The notes: a model not told the origin generated them from the letters alone. Positions 41,584-50,180 are shown, numbered from the stretch's first letter. The stretch is DNA of 64,000 nucleotides from Cronobacter malonaticus LMG 23826 (GCF_001277215.2 NZ_CP013940.1:1054001-1118000), one strand, 5' to 3'. Made by a program: numbers and translations.

Positions 41584-42428
41584 GCAACGTCGCATACGCA
41601 GATTTCGGGGCGGTAAAAGCCCCGGTGGAGAGAAAAGTGGCAGAGCTGGAAGATGGCTATGCCAAGCTGTCCAACATGCTTCTTGAAGCCTACGCCGGAG
41701 CTGACCTTACCAAGCGTCAATTCAAAGTCCTCCTGGCTATTATGAGAAAAACTTATGGGTGGAATAAGCCCATGGACAGAATCAGTGATTCTCAGATATC
41801 GGAGATCGCCAAATTACCCGTTAAGCGTTGCAACGAAGCCAAACTTGAACTGGTAAGAATGGGTCTCATCAAGCAGCAGGGCGGTATGTTTGGCCCCAAC
41901 AAAAACATCGACGAATGGTGCATCCCTCAAAACGAGGGAATATCCCTCAAAACAGGGGATAAAACATCCCTCAAATTGAGGGAGTCGTATCCCTCAAAAC
42001 AGGGGGACACAAAAGACACTATTCAAAAGAAAGAAAGACAATATAAAAACACTATGCCTGAACAGGTTCAGGCGAAGCAGGAAAAAGCACCTTCCCGGCA
42101 CGAAGAAACGGACAAGGCTTTCGAGAATATTTTCTGGCGTGCAGGCATGGTAAAAAAGGGCAAGCAGAAAGCCATCTCTGCATTCAGATATCAGTTTCAG
42201 GAGTGGCGGAAAGAATCACGCGGAACGCCGGAGCAGTTTGCTCAGATGCTGGCAGAAGACATCGCCTGCCGGAAGGGTAAGCAGTTCGGCTTCGATAATC
42301 TGCATCCTGCGACGTACCTTAACGGGAAGCGCTGGAACGACGAAAAGCCGATTCCCGAAACCCCGCAGGCCAAATCATCTTCCCCGATCACCGTGTCGAA
42401 AACCGGTTATGTATTCTTCGACAGGTGA
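41580..42428 (+). CDS. Lambda O-like replication initiator, chimeric
   Basis: 282 residues. Residues about 15-140 are very close to lambda O: YAKLSNMLLEAYAGADLTKR, RKTYGWNKPMDRISDSQ and KQQGGMFGPNKNIDEW. This is the iteron-binding half. The C-terminal half (TDKAFENIFWRAGMVKKGKQ to HPATYLNGKRWNDE) is unlike lambda O and of a type paired with phage DnaB-class helicases. The origin iterons lie inside the gene at 41922-42006. The product should open the origin and load the adjacent helicase. Confidence 0.87.
   Translation: MSNVAYADFGAVKAPVERKVAELEDGYAKLSNMLLEAYAGADLTKRQFKVLLAIMRKTYGWNKPMDRISDSQISEIAKLPVKRCNEAKLELVRMGLIKQQGGMFGPNKNIDEWCIPQNEGISLKTGDKTSLKLRESYPSKQGDTKDTIQKKERQYKNTMPEQVQAKQEKAPSRHEETDKAFENIFWRAGMVKKGKQKAISAFRYQFQEWRKESRGTPEQFAQMLAEDIACRKGKQFGFDNLHPATYLNGKRWNDEKPIPETPQAKSSSPITVSKTGYVFFDR
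41922..42056 (+). repeat. Phage origin: four O iterons and an AT-rich tract
   Basis: Four 18-base iterons with consensus ATCCCTCAAAACRRGGGA at 41922-41939, 41942-41959, 41966-41983 and 41989-42006. Their sequence is that of the lambda origin iterons as I know them. A purine-rich, AT-rich tract (about 42007-42056) follows and would be the melting element. Confidence 0.9.
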
Positions 42429-42431
42429 GCC

Positions 42432-42539
42432 ATGAAATCCAGAATCAAAGCGTTACTCATCGCTGGCTATAACCATGGCCGGCTAAGTCCTGCGTTCGTT
42501 GAATTCTGGTTTAACCGTCTGGATCTGAGGTCAACCTAA
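42432..42539 (+). CDS. Small phage protein between O and helicase (35 residues)
   Basis: MKSRIKALLIAGYNHGRLSP then AFVEFWFNRLDLRST. Short proteins of this type (LLxAGYxHGxLSPAFV) are common near phage replication genes. It ends one base into the helicase start. Function unknown. Confidence 0.6.
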   Translation: MKSRIKALLIAGYNHGRLSPAFVEFWFNRLDLRST

Positions 42540-44419
42540 TGACACCTAGCGAACTAAGTGACCTGCTGTGGTCGCAGGTCGACAGGGTAGCGCCGCACCT
42601 GTTGCCGAACGGCAAGAAAGACGGGCATGAATGGGTGGCGGGCAATGTCCATGGCGACAAAGGCTCCAGCCTGAAAGTAAACCTCAACGGCAAAAAGAAA
42701 TGGGCTGACTTCGCTGAAGGCGATGGCGGTGACATGCTTGACCTGTGGATGGCGTGTCGTGGTATCAGCCTCCATCAGGCGATGCAGGAGGCCAAAGCGT
42801 TTCTCGGCATCCGCGATGACGACCACCATTTCGACGCAAAGCGCGAAAAGAAATTCTCCCGTCCTGACCGAAAGAAAGTCGCCCGATACTGCAACAAAAC
42901 CGAGCATCACATCGAATACCTCAAATCACGTGGCATCTCTCCAGAAACGGCGAAAGCGTTTGAAGTCGTCAGCGGCAAGGTGTGGAACGGCGAGAGAGAT
43001 CTGGACGCTCTGGTATTCCCGTACAAGCGCGATGGCGAGCTGATTCAGGTAAAACGCATTAGTACCGAGCGACCGAATGGCAAGAAGGTCATCATGGCCG
43101 AAGGAGACTGCGAGCCTTGCCTGTTTGGATGGCAGGCGCTGGACAGCAAGGTACGCTCTGTTGTTCTGTGCGAGGGTGAAATCGACTGCATGAGCTACTC
43201 ACAGTATGGCATCAACGCACTGTCAGTACCGTTCGGCGGCGGCAAGGGGGCTAAGCAGCAATGGATTGAGTTTGAGTTTCACAACCTTGATCGCTTCGAA
43301 GAAATCTGGATATCGATGGACAACGACGAAGTAGGACAGGAAGCCGCCAGAGAGATAGCCAGCCGTCTCGGTGAGCATCGCTGCCGGATGGTCAAGCTGC
43401 CACGCAAGGACATCAACGAGTGCCTGATGGACGGCATCTCCGAAGATGAAATCTGGCAGTGTCTTGGCGGTGCCGCATTCTTCGACCCGGAAGAGCTCTA
43501 CAGCGCGCGTGAGTTTTACCAGGACACCATCAACGCGTTCTACGGTAAGCAGCAATATCTGTTTAACCCGCCATGGGAATCTCTGGCCTATAACTTCCAG
43601 TTTCGAGAAGCAGAGTTGACGCTTGTCAACGGCGTTAACGGACATGGAAAAACGGAAGTTGTCGGTCATATGGCTCTGGAAGCTATGAGGCAGGGCGTAA
43701 AAACATGCGTTGCTTCGCTGGAGCTTAAGCCCGGCATACTGCTTAAGCGTCTTACCCGCCAGGCCACATGCTGCAAGATGCCTCCCGTTCTGGAAATTGA
43801 GTCGGCATTCAACTTCTACGATGACCGGTTATGGTTATTCGGTCTGACTGGAACGGCGAAAGCTGAACGCCTGATTGAGATATTCACCTATGCCCGCCGC
43901 CGATATGGAATCCGGCTTTTCATCATCGACAGCCTCATGAAGTGCGGCATCGGCGATGACGATTACAACGGACAGAAGGCGTTTGTCGACGCGCTGTGCG
44001 ACTTCAAGAACAAGACCAACTCTCACATCATCCTCGTTACTCACTCCCGCAAAGGAGACAGTGAGGAAAAGCCCACCGGCAAAATGGATGTGAAAGGCTC
44101 TGGTGCCATCACCGACCTCACGGACAACCTGTTTATCATCTGGCGCAACAAAGGCCGGGAGAGGGCACTACAGCGCGTCCAGGCAGGTGAGCAACTCAAC
44201 GATAAAGACCAGCAACTGTTAGCCGCGCCGGCATCTGTTCTGATGCTGGAAAAGCAGCGAAACGGAGAAGGCTGGGAAGGTGGCGTACCGCTGTTTCTCG
44301 ACGACCAGTCTCACCAGTTTCTGCAGGTCGAAGGTGCATCCCCATACAACTACGTCGCTAACATGCCTAAGTCGGAATATGACGAGGTGTGGCAGCAGGA
44401 AAATGTTTCTCAAATCTGA
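42539..44419 (+). CDS. Toprim primase-helicase
   Basis: 626-residue fusion of a Toprim domain and a RecA-type replicative helicase, T7 gp4/Twinkle-like. Toprim: VVLCEGEIDCMSYSQYG (near 208) and ISMDNDEVGQEAA (near 260). Helicase: Walker A GVNGHGKTEVVG (near 365), Walker B LFIIDSLMKCG (near 460) and ILVTHSRKGD (near 500). No CHC2-type zinc finger is seen at the N-terminus, so priming ability is open. It takes the place of lambda P and is probably loaded by the chimeric O. Confidence 0.9.
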   Translation: MTPSELSDLLWSQVDRVAPHLLPNGKKDGHEWVAGNVHGDKGSSLKVNLNGKKKWADFAEGDGGDMLDLWMACRGISLHQAMQEAKAFLGIRDDDHHFDAKREKKFSRPDRKKVARYCNKTEHHIEYLKSRGISPETAKAFEVVSGKVWNGERDLDALVFPYKRDGELIQVKRISTERPNGKKVIMAEGDCEPCLFGWQALDSKVRSVVLCEGEIDCMSYSQYGINALSVPFGGGKGAKQQWIEFEFHNLDRFEEIWISMDNDEVGQEAAREIASRLGEHRCRMVKLPRKDINECLMDGISEDEIWQCLGGAAFFDPEELYSAREFYQDTINAFYGKQQYLFNPPWESLAYNFQFREAELTLVNGVNGHGKTEVVGHMALEAMRQGVKTCVASLELKPGILLKRLTRQATCCKMPPVLEIESAFNFYDDRLWLFGLTGTAKAERLIEIFTYARRRYGIRLFIIDSLMKCGIGDDDYNGQKAFVDALCDFKNKTNSHIILVTHSRKGDSEEKPTGKMDVKGSGAITDLTDNLFIIWRNKGRERALQRVQAGEQLNDKDQQLLAAPASVLMLEKQRNGEGWEGGVPLFLDDQSHQFLQVEGASPYNYVANMPKSEYDEVWQQENVSQI

Positions 44420-44436
44420 CATCACAAGGATTAACC

Positions 44437-45399
44437 ATGAGCACTATTAGCACAGAACAGGCCAAAGACCTGCGTAACGCATTTAAATGCTGGCAGCAGG
44501 ACTATGACCCGGTAGAAGACAAAGAACAGTACGACATGTTTGGCCTCGGCGTTGTGGCGATGGATGAGCTTCTGGCGCTGCGCAAAGAGCGGGAGCGGGC
44601 AGAGCCTGCATATTACCTGAATCAGATTGATTATGGCGATGGGGAAAGTTTCGAGCTAAGAGCTTACTTTCGCGAACTTGACGCCATGAAATCTAAAGAT
44701 GACTTTGGCGGCGTTGTCATCCCCGCCTACACCGCACCGCCCGCTACAGACAAAGTTGCGGAGACGGCAGTTTGTCCAAAATGTGGAAACACTGGTTTAG
44801 CAGATAGCGGCGGGGTGCAGCCATGGGGAGAGCCAATTCTCATTGAATGTGATTGCACAGCACCGCCCGCGCCTGGTGCTGATGACGACTCTCTGCCGTA
44901 TGACCCACAGATTGCTGAGTATGAGCAAATGATGGAAGCCGAGCAGGCTCAAGCCGACACCACATCGCAGCAGTTCGAATCGCGGGCAGGTAAGGCGGTT
45001 GTGCCAGAAGGTTGGAAACTGGTGCCGGTTGAGCTAACGAAAGAAATGCGCGGAAAGATTCATCCCTTCGCGGAGGCAACCTGTCTTGACTGCGGCCGCC
45101 AGGTGGTAGCCGATTGCGAAGACAATGTTACAGCGTCATGGAATGACATGCTCGCGGCAGCACCCGCACCGGTCGGCAAACAGTCATCAACAGCAGAGGG
45201 CAACGATGATGGATTCGAGTGTACGCCTGTAGCTGACCTGTATGAGCTTCTGACCAAGTGCGGAGAATGTTACGACTATACAACCTCGGCCAGAGTCGCC
45301 GCTGACTGGATTAAAGAAGGATATTCAGCGCGGGAATACGTGAAGCTTGACCGTCTGCAGGAAGCTCTCCTTTTTGCGGCACCCGAGCCATGCAAATAA
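44437..45399 (+). CDS. Mosaic early protein with Ea22/eaa modules
   Basis: 320 residues from ATG 44437. It shares modules with the leftward gene at 33312 (RERAEPAYYL, YTAPPAT) and has a zinc-binding cluster CPKCGNTGLADSGG with CDCTAPP (near 110-147), a second CxxC pair (CLDCGRQ near 222), and VVPEGWKLVPVELTKEM, a widespread phage linker. Mosaic proteins of this sort vary strongly among lambdoid phages; no function known. Confidence 0.7.
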   Translation: MSTISTEQAKDLRNAFKCWQQDYDPVEDKEQYDMFGLGVVAMDELLALRKERERAEPAYYLNQIDYGDGESFELRAYFRELDAMKSKDDFGGVVIPAYTAPPATDKVAETAVCPKCGNTGLADSGGVQPWGEPILIECDCTAPPAPGADDDSLPYDPQIAEYEQMMEAEQAQADTTSQQFESRAGKAVVPEGWKLVPVELTKEMRGKIHPFAEATCLDCGRQVVADCEDNVTASWNDMLAAAPAPVGKQSSTAEGNDDGFECTPVADLYELLTKCGECYDYTTSARVAADWIKEGYSAREYVKLDRLQEALLFAAPEPCK

Positions 45400-45533
45400 C
45401 CCTCGACGACATAGACACCATCGCCAGATACACCGGCACTCCTCGCCTCATCGACATCGAAACACTCACCAAACGATATCTCTTTACCAGCCAGCTGATA
45501 ATGCTTCAGGCAATCAGTAAGGCTAGGTATTGA
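45390..45533 (+). CDS. Small phage protein, unknown (47 residues)
   Basis: MQITLDDIDTIARYTGTPRL then IDIETLTKRYLFTSQLIMLQ; compact helical. It overlaps the end of the preceding gene by ten bases. Not recognised. Confidence 0.55.
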   Translation: MQITLDDIDTIARYTGTPRLIDIETLTKRYLFTSQLIMLQAISKARY

Positions 45534-45546
45534 GCGGAGCAATCCC

Positions 45547-46017
45547 ATGAAAACGATACGAGCCAAAATTCTCGCCATCATGAATGTCGGGATGGTTTTA
45601 ACCACGAACGAAATATCCAGACGAACAGGGAACACACTCGAAGCAGTGCGCGTCGTACTTAACCGCATGCAGAAAGACGGCGAGCTAACCGGAACAAGCC
45701 AGAAGCCCCGACGCTGGCGCCTGGTCGATTCCGTTAATCACAGAGCCGAGCTTATCCGCTGCGTGAAAACCTTCGGCGCGCTCACTGCGATTCAGGCCAG
45801 CGAAATAACCGGACTGTCTCCGGCGTACTGCATCAACACCATGCGGGTACTGGAGATGAACGGCGAGCTGACACGTAAGTACATCCACACAGAGCTATCA
45901 GATGGGCGCAAGACACGCTGCTACGAGTATTACCCGGCACCTGAGCGCAAGCCCATAAACCAGACGGCGCAGTTAAGTTCGTTTGCAAAACTCATTACCT
46001 CACGAATCGGAGCCTGA
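45547..46017 (+). CDS. Twin winged-helix DNA-binding protein
   Basis: 156 residues with two similar helix-turn-helix units: TTNEISRRTGNTLEAVRVVL (about 20-40) and TAIQASEITGLSPAYCINTM (about 80-100), each followed by a basic wing. Probably a regulator of early or middle genes. It is not a family I can name. Confidence 0.7.
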   Translation: MKTIRAKILAIMNVGMVLTTNEISRRTGNTLEAVRVVLNRMQKDGELTGTSQKPRRWRLVDSVNHRAELIRCVKTFGALTAIQASEITGLSPAYCINTMRVLEMNGELTRKYIHTELSDGRKTRCYEYYPAPERKPINQTAQLSSFAKLITSRIGA

Positions 46018-46018
46018 T

Positions 46019-46198
46019 ATGAGCGATTCAACTAGTGAGCCATCAAAAGATGCGCACTACTGTCCTTTCTGCCAGCGACACATTGACCCAGCTCGCAATG
46101 ATTTCGGAGTCCCTTACAGGGCTGAAGATGGCGGCTTTATCTATCTCCATGACCCCGTCATGCACGATGACGAATACACCTTTACCCCACTCAATTAA
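46019..46198 (+). CDS. Small zinc-ribbon-like phage protein
   Basis: 59 residues with YCPFCQRHIDPAR (CxxC near 15-18) and His residues further on (LHDPVMHDD). Overlaps the preceding stop (TGATATGA). Unknown role. Confidence 0.55.
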   Translation: MSDSTSEPSKDAHYCPFCQRHIDPARNDFGVPYRAEDGGFIYLHDPVMHDDEYTFTPLN

Positions 46199-46216
46199 CC
46201 ATCAGTGGAGCATGAT

Positions 46217-46360
46217 ATGAGCATTATAATGCTGGTCTTTATAGGCATGTGCTTCATGTTCGCGGCCATCGTTAAGCAGGATGGTCTGATGTTCACAGAC
46301 GCACTGATTCTGCTGTGCAGTGCATTCGTATTGGCTAAAGAGGAGAAGCGCCGTGGATAA
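46217..46360 (+). CDS. Small hydrophobic phage protein
   Basis: 47 residues with two hydrophobic stretches (IIMLVFIGMCFMFAAI and FTDALILLCSAFVLA), then a charged end (KEEKRRG). Likely a small membrane protein. Its last eight bases overlap the GTG start of the next gene. Confidence 0.5.
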   Translation: MSIIMLVFIGMCFMFAAIVKQDGLMFTDALILLCSAFVLAKEEKRRG

Positions 46361-46643
46361 GAGCAGAGAGCAGTTTGAGGCGTGGTTTCGACGGTTTGGT
46401 TCGGAAGATGAATGCACCAACATGCTTCAGCTAAATAGCTACGGGACAAACTACTTGCATCCTCATGCAGACCTCGCATGGATTGCATGGCAGGCATCCC
46501 GCGCAGCGGTGGAGATTGATGTTCCTGATGCCAGCGGTTATTGGAACGGATCGCAAGGGCAAGAGGTATTAAACCATCGACAACTGATTGCGGATATATG
46601 CGACTCCATCCGCGCCGCCGGTCTCAAGGTTAAGGGGGAGTGA
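46353..46643 (+). CDS. Early protein, unknown (GTG start)
   Basis: 96 residues: MDKSREQFEAWFRRFGSEDE..., with ADLAWIAWQASRAAVEIDVP. This N-terminal block is a shared module of many lambdoid Ead-like proteins. The GTG start at 46353 is chosen because MDKSREQFEAW is the usual start; AGGAG lies 8 bases upstream. Confidence 0.65.
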   Translation: MDKSREQFEAWFRRFGSEDECTNMLQLNSYGTNYLHPHADLAWIAWQASRAAVEIDVPDASGYWNGSQGQEVLNHRQLIADICDSIRAAGLKVKGE

Positions 46644-46828
46644 TGACTAAAGAAGAGCAAGCAAAGTTCATTATGAACCTGTGCGATCAAATGAGAAGCC
46701 GTCAAATCCCTGACCTGATGGAGTTGTGGCGGAAAACTGAGGAAGGATATCGTCGACAGCTAAGCCAGTCTGGATATTCAAATTGCACATCAGCATACAG
46801 AACAGGATATAGCCTATACACATATTGA
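46643..46828 (+). CDS. Small phage protein, unknown (61 residues)
   Basis: MTKEEQAKFIMNLCDQMRSR..., helical, with a Tyr/Ser-rich end. The start overlaps the preceding stop (TGATG) with GGGGGAG upstream. Not recognised. Confidence 0.55.
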   Translation: MTKEEQAKFIMNLCDQMRSRQIPDLMELWRKTEEGYRRQLSQSGYSNCTSAYRTGYSLYTY

Positions 46829-46836
46829 GGCGCGCC

Positions 46837-47277
46837 ATGAGGAAACAAACGTTTGAAATCCGCACCCCGCTAGTCCAGCAAAACGCCATCCGAGCTATCC
46901 AGCAGCTTTACCCCGACCCCGAAAGACCTCTCATCGTGACCATTCAGGAAATGACGCGCTCAGTAGAGCAGAACAAGCGTCTTTGGGCCACGCTGCGCGA
47001 TGTGTCTGAGCAAGTCGTCTGGCATGGCATGAAGCTGGATAGCGAAGACTGGAAACACATCTTCACGGCGGCGCTTAAAGGCCAACGCTCAGCGCCTGGC
47101 ATCAACGGCGGCCTTGTCGTACTCGGGCAGTCGACCTCAAAGATGCGCGTGAGCGAGTTCAGCGGGCTTCTGGAGCTGATTTACGCATTCGGTGCAGAGA
47201 GAGACGTCCGGTGGAGCGAGGACGCTCAGGAGGCGATTGAGTGGGCTAAGCGAACAGGAAGAAGGGTGGCAGCATGA
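46837..47277 (+). CDS. ninB: NinB recombination protein
   Basis: 146 residues, matching lambda NinB (Orf recombination mediator), which supports single-strand annealing and replaces RecFOR. Characteristic parts: [20 protein letters not shown] and [20 protein letters not shown]. First gene of the nin-like cluster; its stop overlaps ninE (ATGA). Confidence 0.9.
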   Translation: MRKQTFEIRTPLVQQNAIRAIQQLYPDPERPLIVTIQEMTRSVEQNKRLWATLRDVSEQVVWHGMKLDSEDWKHIFTAALKGQRSAPGINGGLVVLGQSTSKMRVSEFSGLLELIYAFGAERDVRWSEDAQEAIEWAKRTGRRVAA

Positions 47278-47453
47278 GGCGACAGCGACGAAGCATCACC
47301 GACATAGTCTGCGAAAACTGCATCTACCGCGTTACCCACCGAAAGAAACGAAAGCCAGAAGTATCCCCGTCCGACATACCTTCATTCCACTACACCGCGG
47401 ACCTGACCGACATCCGTTGGTTGCGTAGTCGCGCCAGGAGAAAACATGACTGA
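47274..47453 (+). CDS. ninE: NinE
   Basis: 59 residues: [20 protein letters not shown], ending [15 protein letters not shown], nearly the lambda NinE pattern. Contains CxxC. Function unknown. It overlaps ninB and the next gene. Confidence 0.85.
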   Translation: MRRQRRSITDIVCENCIYRVTHRKKRKPEVSPSDIPSFHYTADLTDIRWLRSRARRKHD

Positions 47454-47781
47454 TTATTCCAAGCTTAGCGATGGGGAAATAAGCGTGAGATTAGCCTATT
47501 TCCTCAAACCAAAATACAGCGCAGTGATTAGCCCAATTGACGAGACAGGCGCTCAACTATCATGGAATTGGTTCAACACGGTGCAGACCACAGGGTACTT
47601 CCCATTGCGCAGAGCAGAGGATTTATTTGCGGTTCTCAAAAAACACAAAATAGGCATTTCCCCCGCCGGGAAGACAGTCTGGAAGGCCAGCCACGAATCT
47701 GGAGTTTCAGCAACTCACAGAAACCCTTTACGGGCAGTGGCAATAGTCTTCCTCATGATGCAGGAAGGCCAACATGCTTAA
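47446..47781 (+). CDS. ninX: NinX / DUF2591 protein
   Basis: 111 residues starting [17 protein letters not shown], the DUF2591 (NinX) opening, and ending [14 protein letters not shown]. Function unknown. P22 carries ninX in its nin region. It overlaps both flanking genes by eight bases. Confidence 0.78.
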   Translation: MTDYSKLSDGEISVRLAYFLKPKYSAVISPIDETGAQLSWNWFNTVQTTGYFPLRRAEDLFAVLKKHKIGISPAGKTVWKASHESGVSATHRNPLRAVAIVFLMMQEGQHA

Positions 47782-47956
47782 TCCCATCCAATCACAAGCC
47801 TACGAACAGCAGAGCATAGCCAGAGCTCTCTGCGCAGGATGCAGCAAGCAACTGGAGCCGGATGAAACCTATGCATGCGGCGATTGCATCAAAGAATGGC
47901 TTGTATATCGAGACCCGAACGGAGATATCGCAAATGACGATATTCAGGAGCAATAA
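47774..47956 (+). CDS. ninF: NinF
   Basis: 60 residues with two CxxC pairs (CAGCSKQL and CGDCIKEW), the small zinc-ribbon of NinF, and the [19 protein letters not shown] opening. Function unknown. Overlaps ninX. Confidence 0.75.
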   Translation: MLNPIQSQAYEQQSIARALCAGCSKQLEPDETYACGDCIKEWLVYRDPNGDIANDDIQEQ

Positions 47957-48215
47957 ATGGCTTCAGGCAGTCAGGGAAATAGATTGCTGCGTTCTGTGTG
48001 GAAGGTATGGAGTTCAGGCTGCGCACCGAAATGAAGGGAAGGGAATCGGCCTCAAGGTCGACGACAGCTTAACAGCGGCGCTTTGTCCGTCATGTCATGA
48101 GCGAATCGACAACGGCAAAGACCTCAGCCGGGAAGAAAGGCGATCTGAAATGGACCGCGCCATTGTCCTGACGCTGCAAAAGCTAACGCGAGAAGGGAGG
48201 GTGACGGTCCGATGA
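47934..48215 (+). CDS. DUF1364 putative nuclease (YbcO-like)
   Basis: 93 residues: MTIFRSNKWLQAVREIDCCV, then CGRYGVQAAHRNEGKGIGLK, then CPSCHERIDNGK. CxxC pairs and His resemble an HNH-type metal site; E. coli YbcO of the DLP12 prophage belongs here. Probably a structure-specific nuclease of phage recombination, next to rusA. ATG 47934 lies inside ninF. Confidence 0.85.
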   Translation: MTIFRSNKWLQAVREIDCCVLCGRYGVQAAHRNEGKGIGLKVDDSLTAALCPSCHERIDNGKDLSREERRSEMDRAIVLTLQKLTREGRVTVR

Positions 48216-48607
48216 ATCAATACCGAATAGTCCTGCCCTGGCCGCCTTCCAATAATCGGTACTGGCGTCACTCAAGAGGAATCCACTACATCAGCGATTG
48301 GGGTAAGCGATACCGACGAGAAGTAATCGAAATTATTCAGCAGCACAAGTTAGACATCAAAATCCAACCCCGCATCAGAATCACCATCCACGCAGCGCCT
48401 CCCGATAACCGCAAACGCGATTTGGACAATCTACCCAAAGCCGTTTTTGACGCACTCACCAGTGCGGGCTTCTGGCTGGATGACGGTCAGGTAGACGATA
48501 TGCGCATCAAGCGCTGTCAGGCGGTTAAAGGCGGAATGCTCGTTTTGGTGGTGACAGAGCTGGGCGGAAAGTTACCCGATATAGCCGAGTTAATGGAGGC
48601 AGCATGA
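48212..48607 (+). CDS. rusA: RusA Holliday junction resolvase
   Basis: 131 residues; cuts Holliday junctions to resolve recombination intermediates. RusA features: LPWPPSNNRYWRH near the N-terminus and the catalytic acidic residues in RKRDLDNLPKAVFDAL (near 70-76) and LDDGQVDDMRI (near 90-96). Overlaps the gene upstream by four bases. Confidence 0.92.
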   Translation: MNQYRIVLPWPPSNNRYWRHSRGIHYISDWGKRYRREVIEIIQQHKLDIKIQPRIRITIHAAPPDNRKRDLDNLPKAVFDALTSAGFWLDDGQVDDMRIKRCQAVKGGMLVLVVTELGGKLPDIAELMEAA

Positions 48608-48795
48608 TTATCGTTCAGACAGTTCCTCGCTTACTTCAGGAGTGCAACGGATGCCTCAGTGAGGTAGCCCGTAAGCTTTCATGCCATCGTGATACCGTCA
48701 GGAAGTACATCGGTGACACTAACGCCCAGCGTCACGCAGTGATTAATGGCGTTCTGATGACCATCGCCCGCTCACATGAGGAGGCATCATCGTGA
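48604..48795 (+). CDS. ninH: NinH-like DNA-binding protein
   Basis: 63 residues: TVPRLLQECNGCLSEVARKL then a helix-turn-helix CHRDTVRKYIGD and AVINGVLMTI, the NinH pattern (a Fis-like domain). Function unknown. Overlaps rusA. Confidence 0.75.
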   Translation: MIIVQTVPRLLQECNGCLSEVARKLSCHRDTVRKYIGDTNAQRHAVINGVLMTIARSHEEASS

Positions 48796-48971
48796 CCACA
48801 GTAACCAACATCGCATTAGCTCAGCAGCGCCAGAAAGATAAGGAGATGCTTGAGGCTATCGAGTGGCAGCTTAACAACATTCACGAGACGGAAAAGCGTT
48901 TGATGGAAATGCGTCGGGGACTGGTAAACCGGCTTGGCATCAACAAACCAGAGGGAGGCGATGCAGCATGA
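48792..48971 (+). CDS. Small coiled-coil phage protein (GTG start)
   Basis: 59 residues, GTG start at 48792; LAQQRQKDKEMLEAIEWQLN... is heptad-like. Ends PEGGDAA, the same tail coded at the end of the next gene. Not recognised. Confidence 0.55.
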   Translation: MTTVTNIALAQQRQKDKEMLEAIEWQLNNIHETEKRLMEMRRGLVNRLGINKPEGGDAA

Positions 48972-49309
48972 GTTTATTTCAGTGTGAAAAGTGCGGGTGC
49001 GTTGAAAATACTGCCCTTTCATCGCAAGGGTTCAATGGGATATTTGAAATGTTTTTTGACTGGTCTTATTCGCCAGAATCGAAAGGTAAAAAACTTTGTA
49101 GCGCATGCGGGCCAACGCATTACAGCGACGGAACCGAAACTGAATATGGCAGATGGCATAATCAGTTCCCTCGTCAGTATTTGCCGCTTGGTATGTTCAA
49201 AACAAATCGACAGGGAAATCTTTCTCATGTTGAAACAGGAAGCGATGATTTTCGGCCATACATAATCAGGCAGGATGGCGAATGGGCTGATGGAGGCGAT
49301 GCAGCATGA
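48968..49309 (+). CDS. Putative zinc-binding phage protein
   Basis: 113 residues with FQCEKCGCVENTAL (CxxC near 5-8) and KLCSACGPTHYSDG (CxxC near 41-44), so a four-cysteine zinc ribbon is likely. C-terminus is EWADGGDAA. The gene is bounded on both sides by an identical 19-base sequence, so it looks like an inserted cassette. A role is not known. Confidence 0.65.
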   Translation: MSLFQCEKCGCVENTALSSQGFNGIFEMFFDWSYSPESKGKKLCSACGPTHYSDGTETEYGRWHNQFPRQYLPLGMFKTNRQGNLSHVETGSDDFRPYIIRQDGEWADGGDAA

Positions 49310-50085
49310 GGCTTGAAAGCACGATTAAGTTTCACTCACCTAAGTCACCGCAGTTGACAGACTCACCCAGAGCAACAGCTTCAGAGGCGTTAACGGGTAC
49401 GGATGTGATGGCGGCATTCGGCATGGTTCAGAGTCGTGCATCGCTCGGGTTCAGTGCTTTCAGCGGCAAGATGAACCTGAGCGACAACGACAAAAGGAAA
49501 GCAATCCAGTTATTGACACAGCATGGAATGAAGCACTGCGACAGGGTGGCAGCCCTGCGCAAACTTGAGACCAATGTTAAAGGTAAGGTTGTGCAAACGC
49601 TCGCAATTTTCGCTTACCAGGATTACTGCCGCTCAGCAGCGAGCCATGTAACGTGCCCTTGCTGCAAAGGCCATGGCGTGCTTAGAAAAAATGAGATGGT
49701 CGTTAAACACCCTGGCTGTGGAAAGAATACGCCTCCAAAGATGGCTAAGGAGGTAGTGGAAACGCTCTGCACTAAATGCAAGGGCGCAGGAGTCATTTCC
49801 ACTTCCTGCGTTAAATGCCGCGGGCGTGGCGTCGCCATGGACAGAAAGAAGACTGAAGAGCAGGGCGTGCCGGTTATGAGTTCCTGCAAGCAATGCTCAG
49901 GGCGCGGGTATGAAAGATTGCCAGCATCCGCATGTTACAGAGCAATTTGTCAGTTTACCGACGCTATCTCTGCTGGCGTGTGGGATAAGGCAGTAAAGCC
50001 ATTCTATGAGTCATTAATTCTGGAACTCGAAAAGGAGGAATCAGCAGCAGATGCTATTTTGTCGAAAGTTACCAGCAAAGTTTGA
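49306..50085 (+). CDS. Q-type late antiterminator (phage 82 type)
   Basis: 259 residues of the Q family found in phage 82 and many Stx-related phages. The opening ESTIKFHSPKSPQLTDSPRA and LTGTDVMAAFGMVQSRASLG are diagnostic. The middle carries a DnaJ-like four-repeat zinc module: CPCCKGHG, CTKCKGAG, CVKCRGRG, CKQCSGRG (about 114-205). Q joins RNA polymerase paused just after the late promoter and lets it pass tR'. The promoter and terminator are directly downstream. Confidence 0.9.
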   Translation: MRLESTIKFHSPKSPQLTDSPRATASEALTGTDVMAAFGMVQSRASLGFSAFSGKMNLSDNDKRKAIQLLTQHGMKHCDRVAALRKLETNVKGKVVQTLAIFAYQDYCRSAASHVTCPCCKGHGVLRKNEMVVKHPGCGKNTPPKMAKEVVETLCTKCKGAGVISTSCVKCRGRGVAMDRKKTEEQGVPVMSSCKQCSGRGYERLPASACYRAICQFTDAISAGVWDKAVKPFYESLILELEKEESAADAILSKVTSKV

Positions 50086-50104
50086 TTCCGGTAACGATTG
50101 TATC

Positions 50105-50133
50105 TTGCAAAATGACGAAAGCTAGAATATCAT
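50105..50133 (+). promoter_or_regulatory. Late promoter pR'
   Basis: -35 TTGCAA (50105-50110), 17-base spacer, -10 TATCAT (50128-50133), 20 bases after the Q stop. The expected terminator follows about 50 bases after the start point. Confidence 0.72.
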
Positions 50134-50180
50134 AAGCCTAACACTACAAATCCGCCTGAATGTTACGGTGGTTTTGATGG

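Noticed and set aside
41922..42006. Iterons as a possible CRISPR array
   Set aside because: Repeats are 18 bases with 2-6 base gaps inside the O gene; they are the lambda-type origin iterons.
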